64,000 nucleotides of DNA from Campylobacter_A concisus_Y (GTDB lineage Bacteria; Campylobacterota; Campylobacteria; Campylobacterales; Campylobacteraceae), in NCBI RefSeq assembly GCF_902460415.1, contig NZ_CABPTY010000001.1:654275-718274 (forward strand). Reading direction: 5' to 3'. The first letter of the stretch is position 1, and the number at the start of each line of letters is the position of its first letter. The notes under the pieces are model-generated. The model was not told the DNA's origin and did no database searches. It saw only the letters and a program-made list of their open reading frames with translations. The translations under genes were made by a program, and so were the position numbers. This document shows positions 35,181 through 46,606 of the stretch, piece after piece.

Positions 35181-35849
35181 ATGGAAAATTTAGATAGAGT
35201 GATCGAGCTTGTTTCAAGCTCGACGCTACCGATGATCATCGCACTTTTAAAAGTGACGATCCCGCTTACATTGCTCTCGTTTTCGCTAGGGCTTGTCATC
35301 GCCATTATCACAGCAGTGGCAAGGCTTTCAAATATAAAAATTTTAAAATTTATATTTGCCACCTACGTTTGGATATTTCGCGGTACGCCGCTTCTTGTGC
35401 AGCTTTTTATCGTATTTTACGGACTTCCTAGCATCGGCGTCACGCTTGATACTTGGAGTGCGGCGACTATCGCATTTAGTCTAAATGTGGGCGCTTATGC
35501 CTCTGAATCCGTAAGAGCTGCCATTCTTTCTGTGCCAAAAGGTCAGTGGGAGGCTGCAACATCGCTTGGCATGACGCACTATCAAATTTTAAAACGTATC
35601 ATCGCACCTCAAGCAGTGAGGATCTCACTCCCTCCGCTTTCTAACACATTTATAGGCCTTGTTAAAGACACTTCACTAGCAGCTTCTATAACGATGGTTG
35701 ATATGTTTATGGTCGCTCAAAGGATCGCAGCAAGAACCTTTGAGCCACTCATCCTCTACATCCTAGCAGCACTTATCTACCTAGTGGTTTGCACACTCCT
35801 AACCTATCTTCAATCAAGGCTTGAAAAAGCTGTCTCAAGGTATGTCTAA
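35181..35849 (+). CDS. Polar amino-acid ABC transporter, permease
   Basis: This 222-residue HisM/GlnP-type permease has about five membrane helices. The cytoplasmic coupling loop VPKGQWEAATSLGMTHYQILKRIIAPQAVR (about 115-145) holds the EAA motif that contacts the ATPase. It forms the membrane pore of the importer served by the binding protein at 32407-33159. Its stop overlaps the start of the ATPase gene by one base (TAATGG). The ribosome site is AAGG. Confidence 0.92.
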   Translation: MENLDRVIELVSSSTLPMIIALLKVTIPLTLLSFSLGLVIAIITAVARLSNIKILKFIFATYVWIFRGTPLLVQLFIVFYGLPSIGVTLDTWSAATIAFSLNVGAYASESVRAAILSVPKGQWEAATSLGMTHYQILKRIIAPQAVRISLPPLSNTFIGLVKDTSLAASITMVDMFMVAQRIAARTFEPLILYILAALIYLVVCTLLTYLQSRLEKAVSRYV

Positions 35850-36586
35850 TGGCTATAAATTTTAAAAATATAAGCAAATCTTACGGCGATCATTTGGTGC
35901 TAGATAACATAAACACAAGCTTCAAAGAAGGACAAACGACCGTGATCGTTGGCTCATCTGGTTGTGGCAAATCAACGCTTCTTAGATGCATAAATTTACT
36001 TGAGATCCCACAAAGTGGCATTTTAGAGGTAGATGATAGAGCCGTAAATTTTAAAGAGAAGCTTAGCTCAAAAGAGCTTTTAGAAATTCGCAAAAAAACA
36101 GGCATGGTCTTTCAAAACTTTAACCTCTTCCCGCACCTAACAGCACTTCAAAATGTCACCGAAGCTCCAATCTACGTTCAAAAAAAAGATAAAAACGAAG
36201 CGGTAAAAGAAGCAAAAGAGCTTTTAGCTAAAGTGGGGCTTAGCCACAAAGAAGATACCTATCCAAACAGGCTATCTGGCGGTCAAGCACAGCGTGTAGC
36301 CATCGCTAGAGCCCTGGCTGTAAATCCATACTTTTTACTGCTTGATGAGCCTACAAGCGCGCTTGATCCAGAGCTTGAAGCCGAAGTTTTAAAGGTCATC
36401 TTATCTCTTGCAAAAGAGAAAAAGTCTATGATCATCGTCACTCATAATATGAATTTTGCTAGAAAGATAGCTGATAGAATTTTGTTTTTAGATAAAGGCA
36501 TGATCGCATTTGATGGCTTGGTAGATGAGTTTTTTAATAGCCAAAACGAAAGAATAAAAAGCTTCATCTCGGCTATGGATATATGA
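35849..36586 (+). CDS. Polar amino-acid ABC transporter, ATPase
   Basis: This 245-residue GlnQ/HisP-like ATPase has Walker A GSSGCGKST (about 35-43), Q-loop FQNFNLFPHL, signature LSGGQAQRVAIARAL (about 147-161), Walker B FLLLDEPTSALDPE (about 167-180) and switch His in VTHNM. It powers the importer with the permease just upstream. A strong bidirectional hairpin at 36588-36616 ends the operon. Confidence 0.95.
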   Translation: MAINFKNISKSYGDHLVLDNINTSFKEGQTTVIVGSSGCGKSTLLRCINLLEIPQSGILEVDDRAVNFKEKLSSKELLEIRKKTGMVFQNFNLFPHLTALQNVTEAPIYVQKKDKNEAVKEAKELLAKVGLSHKEDTYPNRLSGGQAQRVAIARALAVNPYFLLLDEPTSALDPELEAEVLKVILSLAKEKKSMIIVTHNMNFARKIADRILFLDKGMIAFDGLVDEFFNSQNERIKSFISAMDI

Positions 36587-36587
36587 A

Positions 36588-36616
36588 AATTTTAGCTAGA
36601 AAATCTAGCTAAAATT
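36588..36616. terminator. Bidirectional terminator between the ABC operon and fldA
   Basis: AATTTTAGCTAGA and TCTAGCTAAAATT form a 13-bp stem with an AAA loop. It sits 2 bases past the ATPase stop and 4 bases before the fldA stop on the other strand; the AT ends give short T-runs both ways. Confidence 0.8.
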
Positions 36617-36619
36617 ACA

Positions 36620-37111
36620 TTAAGCAAAATGAGGCTTTATCTGCTCTATCCAAGCTGAAATTCTACCCTCAGTTTTATCACTTTGGTTATCAGCATCAAG
36701 CGCTAGGCCTACAAATTTTCCATTTCTTACAGCATCAGAGCCATCAAATGTATAGCCATCAGTGCTAACCTCACCAACTACCTTTGCGCCAGCTTTTACG
36801 ACCTCATCATAAAGCTTTGCCATGCCGTTACAGTATTCATCAGAGTAGCTCTCGCTATCACCCATGCCAAAAACAGCGACTGTTTTTCCGCTTAGATTTA
36901 ACGCTTTAAAGTCAAACGCGTCCCAGTCATCTTGAAGATCACCACTACCCCAGGTTGATGTACCAAGGATGAGCTTATCAAAGCTATTTATCTTCGCTGC
37001 GTCTACATCAGCAACGTTTAAAAGCTCATTTTCAAGGCCCAAACCCTCACTTATAAGCTTTGCTGCATCTTCGGTATTTCCCATGCTGCTTCCATAAACT
37101 ATACCTATCAT
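36620..37111 (-). CDS. fldA: Flavodoxin FldA
   Basis: This 163-residue flavodoxin has the FMN phosphate loop GSSMGNTEDAA (about 7-17) and the flanking loops STWGSGDLQDDWDAF (about 53-67) and GMGDSESYSDEYCNGM (about 85-100). In Campylobacter and Helicobacter it is the electron acceptor of pyruvate:flavodoxin oxidoreductase, whose gene lies 2.5 kb away, and in Helicobacter it is essential. It is the last of three genes sharing a transcript with a Fur-like box upstream, which fits flavodoxin replacing ferredoxin. Confidence 0.94.
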   Translation of the reverse strand: MIGIVYGSSMGNTEDAAKLISEGLGLENELLNVADVDAAKINSFDKLILGTSTWGSGDLQDDWDAFDFKALNLSGKTVAVFGMGDSESYSDEYCNGMAKLYDEVVKAGAKVVGEVSTDGYTFDGSDAVRNGKFVGLALDADNQSDKTEGRISAWIEQIKPHFA

Positions 37112-37122
37112 TTTTATCCTTT

Positions 37123-37836
37123 TTAAAAAATTTTACTAATAATCGTATAAGGCACAAGCTTAATCAAACCTCTCGCATAACAGTGCCTAACCTCAACGTG
37201 TCGCCTAAATTCCTCATTTCTAGGAAAAACAATATAAACCATCTCGCACTCGTGACCAAGCACACCGACAGCTCTATCTATATCGTCGTTTAAATTTCTC
37301 ATATCATCAAAGCTCACTTTTTTAAAGCTTGGCATGACGCTGAGCAAATTTTTACCATCTTTTTTAACCGAAATGACACCACCATTTAGCACGACCTCTT
37401 TATCTTGATGGCGGAGGCGTATTTTATCATAAACAAATTGACAAAACATCTGTGCCGCATCGATACAAAACTCAAATTTCCCACTTACATAAAGCATTTT
37501 TATCATCTTTGCAGCTGCCATTTTTGGCTCTTTTGCTATAAATTTGATCTTTGAAAAGTCGCCTTTTAAATAAGCATTTATGATGATATTTGATGAAATA
37601 CAAAAGCGATCTGCTGGCTTAAAATTTAGACATTTTTCATAAAGTAGGAAATTTACCCTAGCCTCAAAAATTTCTTTGAAATTTAGAAATTTAGCGTAAG
37701 AAAGTGGTATTTTTAGCTCACTTTCTACGCCAGAATTATAAAGTGCAATAAAAATTTTTGCATGTGAAAGCCTATCAAGCTTTGCAAAAATATTTGGAGT
37801 TATTTCGCCAATATCTGATAAAAGCCCGAATCTCAT
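37123..37836 (-). CDS. Conserved hypothetical protein linked to fldA
   Basis: This 237-residue soluble protein has no signal peptide. It has alternating beta strands and helices and a C-terminal segment RRHVEVRHCYARGLIKLVP. I recognise no domain with certainty. Its position, between a DUF2325 gene (3 bases upstream) and fldA (11 bases downstream), matches the gene order around fldA in C. jejuni, where the two companions are reported to be iron-responsive. A role in iron or flavodoxin-linked stress is possible from context only. Confidence 0.75.
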   Translation of the reverse strand: MRFGLLSDIGEITPNIFAKLDRLSHAKIFIALYNSGVESELKIPLSYAKFLNFKEIFEARVNFLLYEKCLNFKPADRFCISSNIIINAYLKGDFSKIKFIAKEPKMAAAKMIKMLYVSGKFEFCIDAAQMFCQFVYDKIRLRHQDKEVVLNGGVISVKKDGKNLLSVMPSFKKVSFDDMRNLNDDIDRAVGVLGHECEMVYIVFPRNEEFRRHVEVRHCYARGLIKLVPYTIISKIF

Positions 37837-37839
37837 TGA

Positions 37840-38151
37840 TTATTCTTTGCATCCAAATTCCTTATCTAGCCCAAAGACCTTGCAGTACTCGCAAAATACG
37901 CAACTAACGCTTCTTTTTGCACAAACAATTGGAATATTTCTCTTTTTTGCTTGAGTTTTAATAGTCTTCATAGTGTTGTGGTTTAAAAAGCTAGTTAGCA
38001 TCACCACACACTCGGTATCTTGAGGGATTGGCTTGCGATTTACACGGTTTTCATTTCTAGCATCCCAGTGTTCTATCTTCTCAGCTCCCAAATCATGTAA
38101 AACTGCCTTGATAGGCGTTATCTCATCTGCACCGATAACTAAAACTGACAT
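37840..38151 (-). CDS. DUF2325 family protein
   Basis: This 103-residue protein starts MSVLVIGADEITPIKAVLHDLGAEKIEHWDAR, has VVMLTSFLNHNTMKTIKTQAKKRNIPIV in the middle and Cys near the end (CVFCEYC), the plan of DUF2325. The fold resembles a small Rossmann-like domain, and the C-terminal CxxC could bind metal. It is the first gene of the fldA operon, downstream of a Fur-like palindrome. Molecular function unknown. Confidence 0.82.
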   Translation of the reverse strand: MSVLVIGADEITPIKAVLHDLGAEKIEHWDARNENRVNRKPIPQDTECVVMLTSFLNHNTMKTIKTQAKKRNIPIVCAKRSVSCVFCEYCKVFGLDKEFGCKE

Positions 38152-38202
38152 AATAAGCTCCTAAAATTTATTCATTTTCTGATTAATGATTATAAGGAAG
38201 CT

Positions 38203-38239
38203 TAACTAAAATTTTTCTTAGTTATGATACTTATTATCA
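38203..38239 (-). promoter_or_regulatory. Fur-like box and leader hairpin upstream of the fldA operon
   Basis: TGATA-CTTAT-TATCA at 38225-38239, within TTATGATACTTATTATCA, is a 5-5-5 inverted repeat resembling half of a GATAAT-type Fur box. It lies 74 bases before the DUF2325 start. A second inverted repeat, TAACTAA and TTAGTTA (38203-38224), lies between them and may be a leader hairpin or the terminator of the MFS gene. Regulation by Fur is an inference supported by what is known of fldA-linked genes in C. jejuni. Confidence 0.45.
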
Positions 38240-38284
38240 CTTATATGTAGAAATTTGTAACGTTTTACTTAGACATTTAAACAT

Positions 38285-39448
38285 CTAAACTCTTTTAATC
38301 TTAGATACCGCAAACAAAAATATGATAAGTCCGCTTGCGGCAAAAAAACTACCGACATTACCGATATTTTGTTCGCCTAAATAAACTATCGTTTGATGCC
38401 CTATTAGCGTCCCTGCTCCGATGCCTATGTTATAAATAGCCGAAAATATCGCCATTGCAGCATCAGTTGCGTTTGAGGCTAAATTTAGCACTTTTATTTG
38501 AAAACTCATATTTACACCAGCTATGCCAAGCCCCCAAATAAAGGCCAAGACTAGCATTAAAACTTCATTTTTAGCAATAAAATTTAACAAAAGCAAGCAA
38601 CATAAAATAAGCATGATAGAAATTGCTGAAAATGCATTTGGAATGAGCTTATAAAATTTAGAGAAAAGCAGGCTTGCAACTACACCAGCAACGCCAAATA
38701 TAAGCAAGAATATTGTGATAAATTTTCCATCAAAGCCACTGATATCTTTTGCAAATGGCTCAATGTAACTATAGGTGCTAAAATGCGCGCTTATGATAAT
38801 TGCAGTTAGTAAAAATACGACCATTAAAAGGCCATTTCTTGCAAGCTCTGGTAAGCTTTTAAGCGAGCCTGAATTCTTACTCGGCAAAAGTGGCAAAATT
38901 TTATATAGCCAAGCTCCAACACCAACAGCAAAAATTCCGATCAATCCAAAGGTCACACGCCAACCAAGTGCATCACCTAAAATTCTTCCAAGTGGCAGAC
39001 CAAGTATCATCGCTAGCGATGTACCAAGAGCTAGCAATCCAAGAGCTTGCGAGCTTTTATTTATCGGTGCTAGCCTAACAGCAAGTGAAGCAGTGATAGC
39101 CCAAAAAATGGCATGGGCAATAGCTATCATCAACCGAGCAACAATTAAAATTTTAAAATTCCAAGCAAAGGCACAAAGAGTATGAGCTACAACAAATACG
39201 ATAAAAACCTTTAAAAGAAGAGATCTTCGCTCTAAATTTGCAGTCAAAAGCATAAGTGGCAAAGAGAGTATAGTGACGCTCCACGCATAAATCGTAATGA
39301 TAAGGCCAGTATCAGCCGTGCTCATATCAAAGTCTTTTGCAATATCACTTAAAAGTGGTACTGGAACAAACTCAGTAGTGTTAAATATAAAAGCACAAAA
39401 AGCAAGAGCTATAACCCTTAAATAGGCCACCCTATGAACACTTATCAA
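38285..39448 (-). CDS. MFS exporter, sugar-efflux (SotB) type
   Basis: This 387-residue protein has 12 membrane helices. FNTTEFVPVPLLSDIAKDFDMSTADTGLIITIYAWSVTILSLPLMLL (about 22-68) is the N-terminal signature of the SotB/YdhP/AraJ group of drug and sugar exporters, and the A-loop LERRSLL matches. Substrates cannot be predicted. It stands alone, transcribed away from the oxidoreductase gene. Confidence 0.87.
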   Translation of the reverse strand: MISVHRVAYLRVIALAFCAFIFNTTEFVPVPLLSDIAKDFDMSTADTGLIITIYAWSVTILSLPLMLLTANLERRSLLLKVFIVFVVAHTLCAFAWNFKILIVARLMIAIAHAIFWAITASLAVRLAPINKSSQALGLLALGTSLAMILGLPLGRILGDALGWRVTFGLIGIFAVGVGAWLYKILPLLPSKNSGSLKSLPELARNGLLMVVFLLTAIIISAHFSTYSYIEPFAKDISGFDGKFITIFLLIFGVAGVVASLLFSKFYKLIPNAFSAISIMLILCCLLLLNFIAKNEVLMLVLAFIWGLGIAGVNMSFQIKVLNLASNATDAAMAIFSAIYNIGIGAGTLIGHQTIVYLGEQNIGNVGSFFAASGLIIFLFAVSKIKRV

Positions 39449-39570
39449 ATTTTATCCTTAATTTTTTTCATTACGGTAATGGAATTTTGCTTAAAGTTAG
39501 TAATTTAAAAGGCAAAATTCTCAGAATTTATTAATGACATAGATTAATAGTATATTTTGGAAACTAGCTC

Positions 39571-39576
39571 TATAAT
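39571..39576 (+). promoter_or_regulatory. -10 box of the pyruvate oxidoreductase gene
   Basis: TATAAT after CTAGCTC lies 41 bases before the ATG at 39618. A GGCGG-like ribosome site precedes the start. Confidence 0.5.
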
Positions 39577-39617
39577 AAAAGATTTTTAAAAATCGTAAGA
39601 AAATTTAAGGCGGAAAA

Positions 39618-43220
<3,603 letters not shown>

Positions 43221-43228
43221 GGAGCAAA

Positions 43229-43261
43229 TTTCTCTCGCCTAAATTTGACGGGCGAGAGAAA
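43229..43261 (+). terminator. Hairpin after the oxidoreductase gene
   Basis: TTTCTCTCGCC and GGCGAGAGAAA form an 11-bp stem with an 11-base loop, 8 bases after the stop. The following AATATCT is a weak T-tract. Confidence 0.6.
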
Positions 43262-43353
43262 ATATCTGTAAATTTGGCTGCTCGTTTGGGCGGTTAAATT
43301 TGCTTTCAAATTTGAAATTTTAAATTTAACGCGGCAAATTTAAAAGGCGCAAA

Positions 43354-43860
43354 ATGAGCCAAACCCATCCTTTTAAACCGATTTTTGATAAAAACTCTAA
43401 AATTTTAATCCTCGGATCCTTCCCTTCCGTAGTTTCTCGTAAATTTGGCTTTTACTACGCAAATCCGCAAAATCGCTTTTGGCGGGTGCTGGCCGGGATT
43501 TTAAACGCTCCGCTGCCTACAAGCACGGATGAAAAGATAAATTTCCTGCTCGCCCGCCGCATCGCTATCTACGACGCTGCGATCTCGTGCGAGATAAAGG
43601 GCTCGAGCGATGCTAAAATGACCGCCGTCTCGCCCGCAAATTTAGAACCGATTTTTAGCGGAGCGCGCATAGTGCAGGTATTCGCAAACGGCGGCAAAGC
43701 TCACGAAATCTGCGAAAAATACCTAAAAGCTAAAATTTTAAACGCAACGGGCAAACCGCCCCTCAAACTACCCTCGACTAGCTCGGCAAACGCAAATTTT
43801 AGCTTTGAAAGGCTCGTGCGCGAGTGGACGGTCGTCGTCGAAGCGTTAAAAGACGGTTAA
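43354..43860 (+). CDS. Uracil/hypoxanthine-DNA glycosylase (UDG family 6 type)
   Basis: This 168-residue protein begins HPFKPIFDKNSKILILGSFPSVVSRKFGFYYANPQNRFWRVL (about 4-45), the start of the small UDG-superfamily group that includes DNA-deoxyinosine glycosylase. The water-activating region is GSFPS and the second motif near LPSTSSANA resembles the late HPSPSxxN signature with Ser-Thr-Ser-Ser in place of His-Pro-Ser-Pro. It removes damaged bases (hypoxanthine, perhaps uracil or xanthine) from DNA. It shares the GC-rich style of the oxidoreductase upstream. Monocistronic; the ribosome site AAAGGCG is adequate. Confidence 0.83.
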   Translation: MSQTHPFKPIFDKNSKILILGSFPSVVSRKFGFYYANPQNRFWRVLAGILNAPLPTSTDEKINFLLARRIAIYDAAISCEIKGSSDAKMTAVSPANLEPIFSGARIVQVFANGGKAHEICEKYLKAKILNATGKPPLKLPSTSSANANFSFERLVREWTVVVEALKDG

Positions 43861-44006
43861 ATTTTATCTATTTAAATTTAGCTATTTTACTTATCTGTTA
43901 TCGCAAATGGCAAAATCTAAAATAAATGTACCGCCAAAATTTTAAGAAGCAAACAAAATTTTAAAAGGCTTGTTCACCTTATTGCCACTAATAGCGACAT
44001 AAACCT

Positions 44007-44477
44007 CTAGCTAGGCACTACAGAATTTCTACGTGCAGTTTTTGTAAGAGAGTAGATGACGAGTAGCATAATAAAAACATAAAGTAAATTTGCACTTTTT
44101 TGTATTGATTGCATTGCTTCATCGTATTTTAGAGCATTTAGAACCTTTTCATACGATTTTTTAGTAGTTTCATTTAAATTTTTGTAGCTGACATTATTAT
44201 CCATGGGTTCCTTTGAATATTTTATGTATTTTTTCACAAAATCAATTAAAGGAGTGCTTGTTCTACTATTATCCAATCTTTCTAAAATTATTTTTCTATT
44301 TTTAACTATAAAATTGATCTTATGTTCTGCTTTTGTATTGGTAAAATTTGCATCCAAAAGCATATCGTCCAAGCCATTATTATTGTATTTTATTATGTAT
44401 TCTTCAAATTTGCTTTCAGCTATTTTTTCTGATGTAAAAATACCAATAAACGGAGTTATTAATACAGGTTTATCCAA
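44007..44477 (-). CDS. C-terminal part of the pentapeptide-repeat membrane protein (third frame)
   Basis: This 156-codon frame starts only at a TTG overlapping the end of the frame at 44459-46276. Adding one T to the TTTTT near 44504 joins them as LIFYGYFLDKPVLITPF, completing a membrane helix, so it is best read as the C-terminus of that protein. It has a charged soluble stretch (about 15-120) and a last membrane helix (LLYVFIMLLVIYSLT) followed by ARRNSVVPS. No function is recognised. Confidence 0.5.
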   Translation of the reverse strand: MDKPVLITPFIGIFTSEKIAESKFEEYIIKYNNNGLDDMLLDANFTNTKAEHKINFIVKNRKIILERLDNSRTSTPLIDFVKKYIKYSKEPMDNNVSYKNLNETTKKSYEKVLNALKYDEAMQSIQKSANLLYVFIMLLVIYSLTKTARRNSVVPS

Positions 44478-46276
44478 AAAATAGCCATAAAAATTAAATA
44501 TGTCATAAAACGCACAAAACTAAATCTAAATAAATAAAATGACAAAGCATATAATATCACATATAAAAGTATAAAAATAACAACATAAACAGAATAGTCA
44601 AAAGCATTAACTAAGTCTGGTGTAATGAAAATGATATATGCAAAAATTCCTATCGATACAGTTACCCACAGTATTTTATACTTCACTACAAAATACAATA
44701 AACATGCTAGTAGTCCAATTAGAAAAATAGACAGTAGCAATAACATCAATATTTTAGGACTATCAATCATTGCTTTCAACAAAAAATCATCTAAAACCCA
44801 AAAAGACAATCCATACACAGCAATACTTAGAATAGTAAAGTTTATTATCTTAAATAAATTTGTGTGATGATCACTGGTATTTCTATATAATTTTAGCGTT
44901 ATCAAATCTAAAAAAAGCTCAATACGACTTTTGCTTTTGGGCTTAGCTTCTACTTCATCGACAGATTTTACTTCTTTACTATTTTCGCTATTTTTAGCCT
45001 TTGCATTTTCAAGAGTAAATTCTAATTCTAGCTCTTTGCAGTATAGTTCCAGGCGGTGAAACAAGCTTGCGTCTAGCGCATTACCTTTGTTATTTAAAGC
45101 GTGTTTCATGAGTCTAAACCCATCCCTAAAATCATTGGTTGTACTTATGCATTTTTCTATATCGTTGGCGCTTTTATCCTCAATAAACTTTTTAAGCTCA
45201 TCATATGTAAAATCTGTTTTTGCATTTACAAAATTTAAAGCACCGTTAAAAATAATTGATGAGAAATTAACCGGTTTTTCGAAATTTGCGCTATAAAAGT
45301 TAGCATTATTTTCAAAATTTGTCTCACCAAAATCAACAAAATCTTTAAATAATGTATTTTTGAAATATGCATTATTTTTAAACAATATATTATTTAATTT
45401 TACGTCTTTTGTAAAAATAGCATTTCTGAAATGTGCTTTTTCTTTGAATATTGCATTTGAAAAATCAACTTTATTTTCAAAATTTGTTTCACTTATTATC
45501 GCTTTATTAAATTTAGTTCCATGGAAATGTACCTCTTTTTTAAAAACTACTTTACTTAAATTTACCACATCATTAAATTTAGCTTTTGTAAAAATCAAAT
45601 TATCCTCAAAACAAGCTTCTTTGAAAAGCATTCTGCAGTTAACTATACTCCCATTAAAACTTACCTTTTGTTTAAACGTAGCCTTGGTAAAATCTATCTT
45701 TGTCCCGTTAAACTCCCTTGCGTCCAAAGCAAGTTCGCAATCAAATTCGGCACATGAAAAATATAAAACACTAAATTTTCGTATGTCCATAGTAAATTTT
45801 TGCTTGAAATGAGTGGCTTCAAATTTTACCTCTCCCAACTCATTTTTTGTATCTAATTTAAAAGATTTATTAAAGATACTACTTGCAAAGGATATATCTT
45901 GTCCAGAGTTTTGAGATATAAAATCACCGTTAAATGTACATGAATGAAAATGTGCACGACCTTCTACGTAAACTTCTTTTGCAAATTCGCATCCGCTAAA
46001 CATGTTGTCTTTAGTGATATTATATAAAAATACTTCATTTTCAAATTTACAAGAGCTGATGTTAGGAAACCTGGAATTTACAATTATTACCTTCCGTTTA
46101 ATCCCATTTAAATCTTCTATGGGTTTTGGATTATTTACGATATCACAAAATAAAAGAACAATATTAAATTCGTCACTTTGCAGATATTTTTCTAAATTTA
46201 CATGGTTGATGGAGTCTGAATTTTGGTCTAAGTAAAAACCTTTAAAAAAGAAAAAACTTGTCCATATTGCGTGCAT
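44459..46276 (-). CDS. Pentapeptide-repeat membrane protein (main part; frameshifted at both ends)
   Basis: In this 605-codon frame, residues about 85-370 form a long run of pentapeptide-like units of the A(D/N)LxF kind (for example FSNAIFKEKAHFRNAIFTKDV, NAYFKNTLFKDFVDF), expected to form a right-handed quadrilateral beta helix. A linker and four or five membrane helices follow (about 480-605). The frame starts inside another coding frame (46228-46428); adding one T to a poly-T tract joins MGLDIDKILQEP to FFKGFYLDQ. The intact protein would have about 810-820 residues. Some C-terminal-membrane pentapeptide proteins act as ion-channel-like or regulatory proteins; no role can be assigned. Confidence 0.7.
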   Translation of the reverse strand: MHAIWTSFFFFKGFYLDQNSDSINHVNLEKYLQSDEFNIVLLFCDIVNNPKPIEDLNGIKRKVIIVNSRFPNISSCKFENEVFLYNITKDNMFSGCEFAKEVYVEGRAHFHSCTFNGDFISQNSGQDISFASSIFNKSFKLDTKNELGEVKFEATHFKQKFTMDIRKFSVLYFSCAEFDCELALDAREFNGTKIDFTKATFKQKVSFNGSIVNCRMLFKEACFEDNLIFTKAKFNDVVNLSKVVFKKEVHFHGTKFNKAIISETNFENKVDFSNAIFKEKAHFRNAIFTKDVKLNNILFKNNAYFKNTLFKDFVDFGETNFENNANFYSANFEKPVNFSSIIFNGALNFVNAKTDFTYDELKKFIEDKSANDIEKCISTTNDFRDGFRLMKHALNNKGNALDASLFHRLELYCKELELEFTLENAKAKNSENSKEVKSVDEVEAKPKSKSRIELFLDLITLKLYRNTSDHHTNLFKIINFTILSIAVYGLSFWVLDDFLLKAMIDSPKILMLLLLSIFLIGLLACLLYFVVKYKILWVTVSIGIFAYIIFITPDLVNAFDYSVYVVIFILLYVILYALSFYLFRFSFVRFMTYLIFMAIFWINLY

Positions 46277-46428
46277 TTTTCAATAAGACAATCTTCACTA
46301 TTTTGCCCTGACGCATACAAAGCATCTATATTACCATTGAGAATCCCAATCTCCTGAAACCTCTCAAATTCTTTTTGCTCGATTTCTTCTCTTGGCTCTT
46401 GCAAAATTTTATCTATATCTAAACCCAT
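46228..46428 (-). CDS. N-terminal part of the pentapeptide-repeat protein (first frame)
   Basis: This 66-codon frame begins MGLDIDKILQEPREEIEQKEF and ends QYGQVFSFLKVFT. It is followed by the pentapeptide frame in the next register, and the break lies in TTTTTTCTTTTTT at about 46244-46256. One more T gives VFSFFKGFYLDQNSD and a single protein. It has no signal peptide, so the N-terminus is cytoplasmic. The ATG has AGGTTT upstream, a weak ribosome site. Confidence 0.55.
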   Translation of the reverse strand: MGLDIDKILQEPREEIEQKEFERFQEIGILNGNIDALYASGQNSEDCLIEKCTQYGQVFSFLKVFT

Positions 46429-46606
46429 TTTTAAACCTCGCTATCATGCGCATGCTAAAAATTTACGTTATGCGAAATACTATCAAAAACCAACTTGTAA
46501 ATTAATTATAAATAAATAAAAACAAACAACGGATTTTAGCCTCATCTTCACCTTAAATTTAATTTCAAATTTTAAAATTACCTAAATCAAACAAAGCAGG
46601 AGAACC

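Noticed and set aside
44007..44477. Independent small membrane protein gene
   Set aside because: It has only a TTG start inside the preceding gene, no ribosome site, and joins smoothly to the upstream frame with one added T.
45360..45812. Plus-strand frame of 150 codons inside the pentapeptide gene
   Set aside because: It is the antisense of the repeat array; its regular composition follows from the repeats on the other strand.
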